From the NCBI GenBank assembly GCA_964542455.1, contig CAZIUC010000002.1, forward strand, positions 186,001 through 250,000: a stretch of DNA of 64,000 bases. The letters are read 5' to 3'. Made by a program: the position numbers and the translations under genes. The notes under the pieces are model-generated. The model had not been told where the DNA came from, searched no databases, and saw nothing but the letters and a program-made list of their open reading frames with translations. Source of the DNA: PFJX01 sp964542455. Lineage in GTDB: Bacteria > Pseudomonadota > Gammaproteobacteria > Burkholderiales > Thiobacillaceae. Within the stretch, counting starts at the first letter, position 1. Each line of letters begins with the position of its first letter. Below are positions 33,872-41,724 of this stretch, one piece after another.

Positions 33872-34468
33872 TCAGAAATGCCGCCCCACCGCCAACCCGA
33901 CCAGCAACGGGTCGAGCGCCAGCGTCTCGATCTTGGCGCCACCGGCACCCGGCAGTACATCGGTCTTCAAGTAGAACTTCTTCACATCGAAATTAACGAA
34001 GTAGTCCTTGTTGACCGCGTAATCGAAACCTACCTGGAGCACGCCCCCGGTATCCGCCGGGAAGTCGCGCAGGGTGTTGAACACCGGGCCGTCCTTGTCG
34101 AAAAAGATCGTGTGATGAATGCCGGCACCGACATAAGGGCTGAACGTCGATTTGGGCATGAAGTGGTACTGCAACATCAGGTGGAACGGCGCCATGCTGG
34201 CCTTGCCCAGGGTTGCCCCGCCAGCCTTGAAGGTATGCCGCGTGATGCCCGCCGCCGTATTCAGGGCCAGGTTGTCGTTCAGGTAATAAGTCAGATTCAG
34301 GATCGGGTTGGTTTCCGTGCTGGCACTCGCCCCAACGACCGGCGAATCGATGTCCGGGATGACATTGACCAGACCCAGGCTGACATCCAGATTGCCGGCC
34401 TGAGCCAGGCCGGTGGAAGCTGCCAGCAATGCGCACAGCAGCGTAGGGATAAAGATGGACTTGTACAT
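33872..34468 (-). CDS. ompW: OmpW-family outer membrane protein
   Basis: 198 residues with a signal peptide ending near AQAG. The mature protein shows the eight-stranded OmpW pattern: LDVSLGLVNVIPD, NPILNLTYYLNDNLALNTAAG, FHLMLQYHFMPKSTFSPYVGAG, VGFDYAVNKDYFVNFDVKKFYLKT, and a C-terminal aromatic strand ending RHF. OmpW/AlkL members ease entry of hydrophobic compounds, including alkanes, so it may feed the hydroxylase system 9 kb away (inference). It converges with the DsrE-like gene, whose stop is 51 bp away. The promoter region 34469-34705 contains palindromes. Confidence 0.9.
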   Translation of the reverse strand: MYKSIFIPTLLCALLAASTGLAQAGNLDVSLGLVNVIPDIDSPVVGASASTETNPILNLTYYLNDNLALNTAAGITRHTFKAGGATLGKASMAPFHLMLQYHFMPKSTFSPYVGAGIHHTIFFDKDGPVFNTLRDFPADTGGVLQVGFDYAVNKDYFVNFDVKKFYLKTDVLPGAGGAKIETLALDPLLVGLAVGRHF

Positions 34469-34561
34469 GGCGACTCCTCGAAGCGATGGGTTGGTTTCCA
34501 GCGCCCCACTGCAAGCGAAAGCGCCGAGGAGTCATTACAGAGGTCAAGGGGAAGTGCGTAA

Positions 34562-34599
34562 ATTGGTGCCAATACGCGGGCAATACCGTATTGATACGG
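34562..34599. promoter_or_regulatory. Two small palindromes upstream of ompW
   Basis: ATTGG-TG-CCAAT at 34562-34573 and CCGTAT-TG-ATACGG at 34586-34599, both with a 2-bp centre, lie about 95-130 bp before the ompW start (minus strand). They are candidate operators for that gene. No promoter boxes can be fixed with confidence. Confidence 0.4.
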
Positions 34600-34705
34600 G
34601 CTGATAGCGGGTATTTCCGGAGGTATGGGTGGAGTTACACCAGGCCGGTCGCGCCGGAATGCCGTTATTCCGAGGCCACAGCCAGCCAAGGACGGCAGTG
34701 CCCGA

Positions 34706-35365
34706 TCAGGTGGTCAGCGGCAGATGGCCGACCTTTACGAAGATCAGGCAGCCGGGTTCGCTGAAGGGGACATGTGCGCTCAGGTGCGGCGAGCGCAGCC
34801 AGGTACCGGCCGGGTAGTCGCCGTGCTCATCCTGGAAGATCCCCTCCAACACGAAAATCTCTTCGCCGCCGTAATGCCGGTGGTACTGGAAGCGGGTGCC
34901 GGGGTCCCAATTCACCAAGGCCGTATGCGCCCCCTCATACTCCCCCAGGGACAGCACCCGCAGGCCGGGCACCAGGCCGGGGTTCCAGACGCGATCACGC
35001 GGGCGCAGCACACTATGTTGCAGATCGTGCCGGGCCAGGTGACCACGCTTGAGGAACAGAGTGCAATCAGTAGCGCTGCTTAGTTGGCCGCTCCAGCCGG
35101 GAGGCAGCTTGAGGTAACTGCCCGGCGGAAAATCGTCCGGGGAGGTTCCCAGGCCGCCTTCCAATACCAGTATCTCGGCACCGCCGGGATCGCCCTCCCA
35201 GATTTGCGCGCCGGCCGGGTAGCGAACGACCTCGGTGGATGTGGGCTGTTCGCCGCCGCTACGGGCGAGTGGCTTATGGGAGGTGGCGCCGGCCGTGCCA
35301 TCGCCCCAGGCGAGTTGCCTAGTGTCCAACGCCACATGGCGGCTTAGATCAGTATGCAATTCCAC
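34706..35365 (-). CDS. ChrR-type double-cupin protein
   Basis: 219 residues from a GTG at 35365 with AAGGA upstream; the longer frame from an ATG at 35404 reads into a repeat element. Begins VELHTDLSRHVALDT. Two cupin domains: the first around residues 25-110 (WEGDPGGAEILVLEG, FPPGSYLKLPPGWSG), the second around 120-215 with HRHYGGEEIFVLEG and GDYPAGTWLRSPHLSAH, including the metal-binding HxH and Glu. Such proteins resemble the metal-binding domain of ChrR anti-sigma factors but lack the anti-sigma part. Periplasmic or cytoplasmic location is not clear. It lies after tonB on the same strand. Confidence 0.82.
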   Translation of the reverse strand: MELHTDLSRHVALDTRQLAWGDGTAGATSHKPLARSGGEQPTSTEVVRYPAGAQIWEGDPGGAEILVLEGGLGTSPDDFPPGSYLKLPPGWSGQLSSATDCTLFLKRGHLARHDLQHSVLRPRDRVWNPGLVPGLRVLSLGEYEGAHTALVNWDPGTRFQYHRHYGGEEIFVLEGIFQDEHGDYPAGTWLRSPHLSAHVPFSEPGCLIFVKVGHLPLTT

Positions 35366-35384
35366 GAAACATCCTTGATTGATG

Positions 35385-35538
35385 ATTGAACCCAGATTGT
35401 CCATTAACCATGGCGACGCCGGAGGCCCGCATGTAGCGCAGGCGTCTCGCCTGCTTTGTCCTTCTGATCAGGCCCACGAAGCAGGCGAGACGCCTGCGCT
35501 ACATGCCTGCCATGGTTAATGGACAATGTGGGTTCAAT
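35385..35538. repeat. Nested palindromic element (30-bp outer, 26-bp inner arms)
   Basis: Outer arms 35385-35414 and 35509-35538 mirror each other with one mismatch. Inner arms 35431-35456 and 35479-35504 are perfect (ATGTAGCGCAGGCGTCTCGC start), loop 35457-35478. The inner part resembles the repeat at 61107-61175. The right outer arm includes the last codon and stop of tonB; the left arm lies just before the cupin start. Confidence 0.82.
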
Positions 35539-36280
35539 GCTCCAGCCGGTAGGCAATCGGTACGGCCAGCCGGCTTGCCTGGGGAGGCGAGAGATTTTCC
35601 GGCAAGGCCAGAATCGCTTCCTGGAACAGCGCCAGCGCGGCGCGATCCAGAGCGGAGTGGCCACTGCCCTGTTTGATCTCGGCCTCAGCCTGTCCATTCG
35701 GGTGGATCAGCGCCTCCAGCAACACCACCCCTTCCTGGCCCATGCGTCGCGCAACCAGCGGATAGCGTTTGAGTTCCGTCAACTTGGCGGTAAGGGCGGC
35801 ATACCAGCGGCGCTGAACCTCGGCATCGACACGAGGGGGCGGGGCCTGCGCGGGTTTGGGCGGCGCCGCTTCCACGACCGGAGCCGGCGGCGCGGCGGCG
35901 ACATGGCGAATCTCGGGAATGGGCGTGGCCGTTGCGGCCACGGTGGGCACCGAGACGGGAGCGGGACTCGCGGCCGCGACTGGAACCACCGGCTCCGGCG
36001 CGGCAACCGGGGCGGCAGGTGTAGGCACCGGTACCGGTGCCGGTGCGGGCTGCGGCGTGGGTACGCGAGCCGGTAACGAAGCGGCGACCGCCCGCGGTGG
36101 TGGCGCGGTAGCGACCGGTGGCGGCGCCGGCGCGGCCCGTTCCAGCGGCGGAGGGGGGAGCAAGGCGACTTCCCAGCGCATCGGCGCCGCCTGCTGGGCA
36201 GCCGGCGCGGTGAGCGCGAACAGGAACGCCAGCAGCAGGCAGTGGATGGCCAGTGAGAGCGCCCAGTTGGGTTTAGTCAT
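35534..36280 (-). CDS. tonB: TonB energy-transducing protein
   Basis: 248 residues. N-terminal membrane anchor (WALSLAIHCLLLAFLFALTA), then a long proline/alanine/valine-rich periplasmic spacer (residues about 40-150), then a C-terminal TonB domain: ALTAKLTELKRYPLVARRMGQEG, VLLEALIHPNGQAEAEIKQG and LPIAYRLE-type ending. It couples the proton motive force, via ExbB and ExbD, to TonB-dependent receptors. Operon order on the minus strand: receptor, BNR protein, thioredoxin-like, exbB, exbD, tonB. The stop codon is at the edge of the palindromic element at 35385-35538. Confidence 0.93.
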   Translation of the reverse strand: MTKPNWALSLAIHCLLLAFLFALTAPAAQQAAPMRWEVALLPPPPLERAAPAPPPVATAPPPRAVAASLPARVPTPQPAPAPVPVPTPAAPVAAPEPVVPVAAASPAPVSVPTVAATATPIPEIRHVAAAPPAPVVEAAPPKPAQAPPPRVDAEVQRRWYAALTAKLTELKRYPLVARRMGQEGVVLLEALIHPNGQAEAEIKQGSGHSALDRAALALFQEAILALPENLSPPQASRLAVPIAYRLEH

Positions 36281-36292
36281 GCGGCTACCCGC

Positions 36293-36661
36293 CTATTTCC
36301 GGGCAACTTCCAGGCTCACCTGGGTGAAGCCCAGGTTTTTGACCCGATCCACCAGGCTGATGAATTCGCGCAGCGCCAGGCCGCCATCGGCACGCACCAC
36401 CACCGGCACCTGGCGCCCGGTTCCGGCCAGCGCGGCAGCCAGATCAGTGACCGGCTGGTCGTTGAGATAAACGAGCCGGTGCAGGGTCAGGGTCAGGATC
36501 ACCGCCGTCTCCTGGCGCGGCGCGGCATGGTGGGCGCGGGCCAGATCGACCGGAATGCGGCCGGTGGCGATGAAGGTGGCGGTAGTGAGCACGATGGTGA
36601 GCAGCACCAGCATCACGTCCACCAGCGGCACGACGTTGATGGAGTCGATGTCCTCATCCAT
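36293..36661 (-). CDS. exbD: ExbD/TolR-family proton-channel subunit
   Basis: 122 residues, short for the family but complete. N-terminal membrane helix with the conserved Asp: SINVVPLVDVMLVLLTIVLT. Periplasmic C-terminal domain ends in VVVRADGGLALREFISLVD and GFTQVSLEV. ExbD with ExbB forms the inner-membrane motor that drives TonB. Overlaps exbB by 8 bp and lies 12 bp before tonB, so one operon. Confidence 0.93.
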   Translation of the reverse strand: MDEDIDSINVVPLVDVMLVLLTIVLTTATFIATGRIPVDLARAHHAAPRQETAVILTLTLHRLVYLNDQPVTDLAAALAGTGRQVPVVVRADGGLALREFISLVDRVKNLGFTQVSLEVARK

Positions 36662-37091
36662 GCTGGGCGCGCTCCCTGGCCGCGTCGAATTCCGCCAGTT
36701 TTTCCCTTACCCGACGGCGCAGGGCGTTGTTCAGGGCGACGCAGGGAATCGCCACCAGCAGGCCGGCGGCGGTGGCCTTCAAGGCCAGGGCCAGGCCGGT
36801 CATGATGCTTTTCACGTCCATATCGCCGCTGGCACCCATGCTCTGGAACGTCAACATGATGCCCAGCACCGTGCCCAGCAGGCCGATGTAGGGGGCGTTG
36901 GCGGCCACCGTGCCGATGACCGTGAGGCCTCGGGTCAGATCGGTTTCCAGCTCCACCCGGGTGGTGAAGTCGGCCACCCGCACTTGGCGATAGTGGCCGT
37001 AGCGGCCCAGCGCCACCGCCACCGCCCAGATCGACAAAGCCAGCAGCAGGCCGATGACACCGTATTCCACGACTGCTTTCATGGCGTCCAT
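36654..37091 (-). CDS. exbB: ExbB/TolQ/MotA-family proton-channel subunit (short form)
   Basis: 145 residues against more than 200 for typical ExbB. Three hydrophobic spans: VVEYGVIGLLLALSIWAVAV, APYIGLLGTVLGIMLTFQS (the signature block) and LALALKATAAGLLVAIPCVA. Ends in a charged helix. It is the proton channel of the TonB motor. The short form lacks the extended cytoplasmic loop. Operon position: 19 bp after the thioredoxin-like gene and overlapping exbD. Confidence 0.92.
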   Translation of the reverse strand: MDAMKAVVEYGVIGLLLALSIWAVAVALGRYGHYRQVRVADFTTRVELETDLTRGLTVIGTVAANAPYIGLLGTVLGIMLTFQSMGASGDMDVKSIMTGLALALKATAAGLLVAIPCVALNNALRRRVREKLAEFDAARERAQHG

Positions 37092-37110
37092 GGGGTTCCT
37101 TTGTTCAGGG

Positions 37111-37812
37111 TTATTTCAGGTTTTCTGTCATCCACGTGGCGAGCAGGGCTTCACCCACCATGCCGGCCACAGCGCGCGAGCGATGCGCGGCGTCGAAGAA
37201 ATAGGTACGCGGCAGTTCGCCGCGCCATCTACGATCCACGGCGAAGCGCACCCGTTCCGGCATGGTGTCGGCGAAGCTCCACTGGCTGGCGGGGTCCAGA
37301 CCAATTTCGGCCAGACGAGCGGCCACCGCCGGGGCGAGTTCCGGCGCATCGGTCGCCACCAGCACCAGGGGCAGCGCGGGGTTCGCCTTGATCTGGCGCG
37401 CGAAGCTGCTCAATTCCGCCTGGCAATGACTGCACTCCAGGGACCAGAACGCCAGGATGTAGGGCTTGCCCGCGTAACGCTGGGCCAGCGCGGCGGGCGT
37501 GGTGGCGTCGAAAGGCCGCGGCAGGCCGGCCGCGCGGCATGGTATTGCCAGCAAGACCAGGCACAGCAAAAAGGCGCTTCTCTTGAATGCCGAGGATAAG
37601 AGTGGAAACGCCTGAGCGAGTGCCCTCCCCCTTTTCCAAAGGGGGATTGAGGGGTACCGAAGGGTAGGGGCTTCATCAGATTGTTCCAAGGGTGGCGCAT
37701 GTGCTCGCGTCGGCAAATCCCCCCTCGCCCCCCTTTGGGAAAGGGGGGAACCTCGCATGTTGGCGTCATCAACAATTGCGGGAAGCGCCAACAAGAACCC
37801 GCCGATATTCAT
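37111..37812 (-). CDS. Thioredoxin-like (TlpA/AhpC-type) protein with repeat element inside its N-terminus
   Basis: 233 residues from the ATG at 37812, whose ATGA overlaps the stop of the preceding BNR gene, strong evidence for translational coupling. Residues 1-21 (MNIGGFLLALPAIVDDANMR) are followed by a stretch encoded by a dispersed repeat (about residues 22-62), then FKRSAFLLCLVLLAIPC, a signal-anchor-like segment. The thioredoxin-like domain follows: YILAFWSLECSHCQAELSSF holds the CxxC redox motif. Such proteins reduce disulfides in the envelope. The repeat extends the protein without a frameshift; a shorter start after it cannot be excluded. Confidence 0.78.
   Translation of the reverse strand: MNIGGFLLALPAIVDDANMRGSPLSQRGARGDLPTRAHAPPLEQSDEAPTLRYPSIPLWKRGRALAQAFPLLSSAFKRSAFLLCLVLLAIPCRAAGLPRPFDATTPAALAQRYAGKPYILAFWSLECSHCQAELSSFARQIKANPALPLVLVATDAPELAPAVAARLAEIGLDPASQWSFADTMPERVRFAVDRRWRGELPRTYFFDAAHRSRAVAGMVGEALLATWMTENLK
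37625..37750. repeat. C-tract/G-tract dispersed repeat, copy 2 (inside a coding sequence)
   Basis: CTCCCCCTTTTCCAAAGGGG, then GGTACCGAAGGGTAGGGG and CTTCATCAG, then AATCCCCCCTCGCCCCCC and AAAGGGGGGAACC. The middle words match copy 1 at 7065-7186. It lies inside the frame of the thioredoxin-like gene. Confidence 0.82.
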
Positions 37813-38981
37813 ATTTTTCCCTCCGGCAAAGGCAGGGCTCGCAGCCCTTCCCGTTCGCTGTTCCAGACCAGCCAGGGTTCTCCGTGGCGGGCGATGAGGA
37901 GTGGGTAATCGGAAGGGCCATCGCTACCAAGCAGGCGGCGCGGGGCGGCCCAGGTCTGACCGGCGTCTTCTGAACGCCGGATCCAGACGCTGTAGGCCTT
38001 GCCATCGAATTCCCGCCAGGCGAGCACCACCGTGTTGCCGCCGGCGAGGACGGCGGGATGGCCGGCCTGGGCGTCGTCGTCACCAAACTTGACCGGCTCG
38101 CTCAGCGCATCGCCGTCCAGGTAGCGGTAGAACAGACCCTGGCGGGTCTTGCCCTGGGTGTACCAGACCAGATGCATCCTTCCCCGCTCATCCGCCGCCA
38201 GCGCGCCGCCGTGGTGTGGACAGCCGGCCAGCTGCCACTGGTCGTCGCTCACCCGGCGCGGTGGCGCGGCGGCATCCAGCGAGGTCAAGGCGAAGTCACG
38301 GATGTTGCCCGGATAGACGTGGCGCCATAGCACCAAAGGCTGTTCACCTTGCCAGGCCAGGGCGACGCGGCAGCATTCGCAGGTGCTTTCCACCGCGCGC
38401 CGGTTGGGCGCGAAGTGCGCGCCGGCATCTTCGGAAACCGCGTAGTACAGCGAAATGCCTGGCGTCTTGCCGCCCACCGCCTCGGCCGCCTTGCGCTCGC
38501 GCCCGTCCAGCCAGGCCAGCACCACCCGATTACCACGCACCAGCAGGCTCTCGAAACGGTGGCTGACTTCACCGCTATCGTCGTTGATGGTCACGGGCGC
38601 CGCATAGCTCTTGCCGCCATCAATGGAACGACTGTAGCGGACATGGCCGGTGTAGGGCTTGGGCAGGCTGACCGTCCAGCTCACATGCACCACGCCGTCA
38701 GGCGCCACGGCGATTTTCGGACGGTTCTCACCATCGGCGGCAATGGCCTCGGGCTCGGTATTGACCTGGCTCGCCGCGCCGAAGCTGACACCGCCGTCGT
38801 CGGATCTTGCCACCCAGACATGGCGCCGCTCCACCCGCGCCAGCCAGAGACGTCCCTGATCATCGAAACTGGCGGACACCGCCAGCGGCTTCTCCACCTG
38901 CATCCGTGCCGCCCACATGCCGCCGGGCGTGGCCCAGGCGGCGGGTACAAGCAGGAAAAAGATCAGGGCCAGCCTCACCAT
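37809..38981 (-). CDS. Exported BNR-repeat (sialidase-fold) protein with CECC motif
   Basis: 390 residues. Signal peptide ends around WATPG. Repeated Asp-box-like segments give a beta-propeller: SDDGGVSFG, SIDGGKSYA, SEDAGAHFA and SEDAGQTWA. Cysteine and histidine clusters STCECCRVALAW and AGCPHHGGALAADERG could bind metal. It is labelled sialidase only by fold; catalytic residues of a true sialidase are not evident. It overlaps the receptor gene by 7 bp and the thioredoxin-like gene by 4 bp, so it belongs to the TonB uptake unit. Periplasmic copper handling is an inference from the neighbours. Confidence 0.8.
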   Translation of the reverse strand: MVRLALIFFLLVPAAWATPGGMWAARMQVEKPLAVSASFDDQGRLWLARVERRHVWVARSDDGGVSFGAASQVNTEPEAIAADGENRPKIAVAPDGVVHVSWTVSLPKPYTGHVRYSRSIDGGKSYAAPVTINDDSGEVSHRFESLLVRGNRVVLAWLDGRERKAAEAVGGKTPGISLYYAVSEDAGAHFAPNRRAVESTCECCRVALAWQGEQPLVLWRHVYPGNIRDFALTSLDAAAPPRRVSDDQWQLAGCPHHGGALAADERGRMHLVWYTQGKTRQGLFYRYLDGDALSEPVKFGDDDAQAGHPAVLAGGNTVVLAWREFDGKAYSVWIRRSEDAGQTWAAPRRLLGSDGPSDYPLLIARHGEPWLVWNSEREGLRALPLPEGKI

Positions 38982-41104
38982 TTCGCCTCCAGCCCCAGGG
39001 TCAGGGTACGCGGCAAGCCGGGAGAAAAGACCTGGGTATTGGAGGAGATGGAGGCGCTTTCGGCGAAGCGCTTATCGGTCAGATTCTGAACGCTGCCGAA
39101 CAACGAAATGTCATTGCCCAAAGCCCAGTTGCCGCGCAGGTTGAACAGGTCATGGCCGGCATATTTGGCGGTGTTGGCCTGATTCATCCAGTAACCGCCG
39201 AGATGGATCCATTCCAGTTGCACCCGAGTTCCCGGCGTCGGCAGCCACGACAAGCGGGTATTGGCGATGGCGCGGGGCGCGGTCTCCATCTCGTTGCCGC
39301 TGTAGTTCGCGGTGGCGGGGATCACCCATTCCTCGTAGGTGTGCTTGGCGTAGGAAGCGGACAGGTCGAGATGGAATTGTTTACCCATGGGAATACCCAG
39401 GCCCACTTCCAGACCACGGTGCCGGGTCTCACCGGCATTCACCACCTGAGTCACATTGGTGGTGGTATCCCGGTAACTGAGAATGTCATCGTGCTTGGCC
39501 AGGTCGTACAGCGATACCTCATAACCGAGCCCGCCGGCTTTGCCTTTCAGGCCGATCTCATATTGATCCGCTTTAACCGGCTTCAGGCCCAGGGTGGCCT
39601 GTGCGTTGCCCTGTGCGATGAGTGCCGTTGTGCCGGGGGATGAGCGGAACAGCTGGCCTTCGGAAGGCGCCCGGAAAGCGTGGTTGTAGGACGCAAACAG
39701 ATGCAGGTTCTTGTCCACGGCGTAGGTGGCGCCCAGTTTCGGGCTCAGATGGGTGAAGCTCACGGTGGTATCGGCCGCCTGGCCGTAATACCTCGTCACC
39801 GCCGCGCCGCCGTTTTCGCTGGTGCTGGCGGCCACCGAGGTGGCGGCGATATTGTTGTCGAAGCGATAGCGCAGGTTGTCGTAACGCAGGCCGGCGTTGA
39901 GCCGCAGCTTGTCGCTGGGTGAGAACTCGCCGTGCACATAAGGCGAAGCGCCCATGAAGGTGACGTCGTAGTCGTACACCCGAGTGCCGACGCTATAGCC
40001 GCTGTAGACCTTGGAAGCGCCGGCGCCGCTGGTGGTCAGCGTCGCCAGGCGGTTTTCCTCGCGGCTGCCGGGGCTGATATCTATGTCCATGCCGGCGATC
40101 AGGCGCGCCCGCATCCGTGGGAAATCGCGCCGCCATTTGGCCAACACGCCGAAAGACTGGTTGGCGCTGGTGTAGACCGTCGGGTCGTAGCTCAAGGACC
40201 AGTTGGCCAGCAGTTCCATGCTGTTGTCGCGCAGGAAGGGAGTGATCGACACCAGGGTGTCGCCGCTTTCCTTCTCCCAGGCGCTGGACAGGCGCAGGGC
40301 ATCCACCTTGCGGTAGGAAATGGGGGTGTAGTTGCGGGTGGGATTGTTGCGGTAATCGTTGTCGACGATGGCCGAACTCCCCGCGGTCTGCTGGTCGATG
40401 TGGGAATAGCCCAGCACGGTCTTCAGCAGGGCGTCGTCACCCATGGCCCGGTCCCAGCGCAGGGTGGCACCCTGCCGATCGTAGCCGGTGGCGTCGCGCC
40501 AGCCGTCGCTATGGGTGAAATTGAGATCGGCCCGCGCCGCGTTCTCGCCCCAGCTGTTGCCGCCACCCAGCAACGCGCGCCACCAACCGTGATCGCCCAG
40601 TTCACCGCTGGCGCTGATTTCGGCTTTGGCCGGCGGAGTGCGGGTAAGCACATTGACCACGCCGGCGATGGCGTCGGAACCATACAAGGCGGTACCCGGC
40701 CCCTTGTTGACCTCGATGCCGCCGGCACCGGGCAGATTGATCTCATACAGCGCGTTGTGGTTGAAGAAGCCGGTGGAGCGGGTGGGAATGCCGTCCTCCA
40801 AAAAGAGATACACCGGGTTGGTGGTCAAGGGTTGGCGAATGGCGGTCATATGGCCCTCCCCCCCCGTGACGTTGACCCAGACGCCGGGCACCTGGCTCAT
40901 GACCTGTGCGGGATGGCTGGGCTTGCCCTGGCTCAGGCTGTCGCCGTTGATGATGCCGATGCTGGCGGGGGTTTCCGCCAGGGACTGGCCTTCACGGGTG
41001 CCGGTGACCGTGATTTCGCCCAGCGTGGCGGTTTCGGCATGAAGGGGAGTGGCGCAGGCGCACAGCGCAAAAAACGCCAGACCATGCCTGGATGGGGGTG
41101 TCAT
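38975..41104 (-). CDS. TonB-dependent outer membrane receptor
   Basis: 709 residues from the ATG at 41104, with GGAG five bases upstream. Signal peptide ends near LHAET. The mature N-terminus LGEITVTGTREGQ includes a TonB-box-type segment. The plug domain has VMSQVPGVWVNVTGGEGH, VYLFLEDGIPTRSTGF and GPGTALYGSDAIAGVVNVLTR. The C-terminal barrel ends in LTLGLEAKW with the terminal aromatic residue. Substrate is not fixed by motif; the adjacent PCuAC chaperone and CECC protein suggest copper (OprC-like). All genes from here to tonB are close or overlapping on the minus strand. Confidence 0.92.
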   Translation of the reverse strand: MTPPSRHGLAFFALCACATPLHAETATLGEITVTGTREGQSLAETPASIGIINGDSLSQGKPSHPAQVMSQVPGVWVNVTGGEGHMTAIRQPLTTNPVYLFLEDGIPTRSTGFFNHNALYEINLPGAGGIEVNKGPGTALYGSDAIAGVVNVLTRTPPAKAEISASGELGDHGWWRALLGGGNSWGENAARADLNFTHSDGWRDATGYDRQGATLRWDRAMGDDALLKTVLGYSHIDQQTAGSSAIVDNDYRNNPTRNYTPISYRKVDALRLSSAWEKESGDTLVSITPFLRDNSMELLANWSLSYDPTVYTSANQSFGVLAKWRRDFPRMRARLIAGMDIDISPGSREENRLATLTTSGAGASKVYSGYSVGTRVYDYDVTFMGASPYVHGEFSPSDKLRLNAGLRYDNLRYRFDNNIAATSVAASTSENGGAAVTRYYGQAADTTVSFTHLSPKLGATYAVDKNLHLFASYNHAFRAPSEGQLFRSSPGTTALIAQGNAQATLGLKPVKADQYEIGLKGKAGGLGYEVSLYDLAKHDDILSYRDTTTNVTQVVNAGETRHRGLEVGLGIPMGKQFHLDLSASYAKHTYEEWVIPATANYSGNEMETAPRAIANTRLSWLPTPGTRVQLEWIHLGGYWMNQANTAKYAGHDLFNLRGNWALGNDISLFGSVQNLTDKRFAESASISSNTQVFSPGLPRTLTLGLEAKW

Positions 41105-41285
41105 GACTTCTCCTATCGCGTCCTTGTTGGTGCGGTCCACCCGAACGGGATCGCCGGGCGGTAGCCACCCCTGGGCGGAGCGGCGGCGGGAGCGGCGCGG
41201 TACTGGTCGCGCGCGCGAGTGCGCAATTTAGAGAAAAAGCCTAACGGACACGATGCGGCAAATTGTCGCGGCCGAAGTGGCCTTC

Positions 41286-41720
41286 TCAGTCTCCGGACGC
41301 CCGCGCTTCCAGAAGCACGGGAATGGTTTGCCCGCCACCTTTCGCGTTTTTGACGGTCAGCGTCAGCGGCACCTTGTCACCGGCTTTGATCGGCGCCTTG
41401 AGGCCGATCAGCATGACGTGCATGCCACCCGGTTCCAGGCTGACCGGGGTGCCCCCGGGCAGGTCGATCTTCTCCAGTTCGCGCATTTCCATCATGCCGT
41501 CCGCCATGCGCATGAAATGCAGTTCCACCACGCGCGCGGCGGGCGAGGCCGCTTTTACCAGGGTCATGTCGGCATCGGCGGTGAGCTTCATGAAGGCGCC
41601 GACCACTTTCTGGCCGGGCACGGCTGGGCGCACCCAGGCGCCCTCAACCCTGACTTCGGCGGCCTGGGCCAGGACCGAGAGCGACAGGGCGGCGAGCAAT
41701 AGACCAGTACGAATTTGCAT
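41286..41720 (-). CDS. PCuAC-family periplasmic copper chaperone
   Basis: 144 residues with a signal peptide ending near LAQAA. The copper-binding pattern H-M-x10-M-x21-H-x-M is visible: ELHFMRMADGMMEMREL and LEPGGMHVMLIGL. The first Met/His set and the second HxM bind Cu(I) as in PCuAC proteins that supply cytochrome oxidase CuA. It is 181 bp upstream of the receptor gene on the same strand and 4 bp downstream of folP, so it may be transcribed with either. The gap 41105-41285 holds no gene and no recognised riboswitch. Confidence 0.92.
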   Translation of the reverse strand: MQIRTGLLLAALSLSVLAQAAEVRVEGAWVRPAVPGQKVVGAFMKLTADADMTLVKAASPAARVVELHFMRMADGMMEMRELEKIDLPGGTPVSLEPGGMHVMLIGLKAPIKAGDKVPLTLTVKNAKGGGQTIPVLLEARASGD

Positions 41721-41724
41721 GTTG

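Noticed and set aside
37809..38981. A functional sialidase
   Set aside because: Only the BNR/Asp-box propeller pattern is seen. The arginine triad and nucleophile of true sialidases cannot be identified, and the context is metal uptake.
41105..41285. Cobalamin or other riboswitch before the TonB-dependent receptor
   Set aside because: I looked for the conserved B12-box words and did not find them; the GC-rich stretch has no recognisable riboswitch core.
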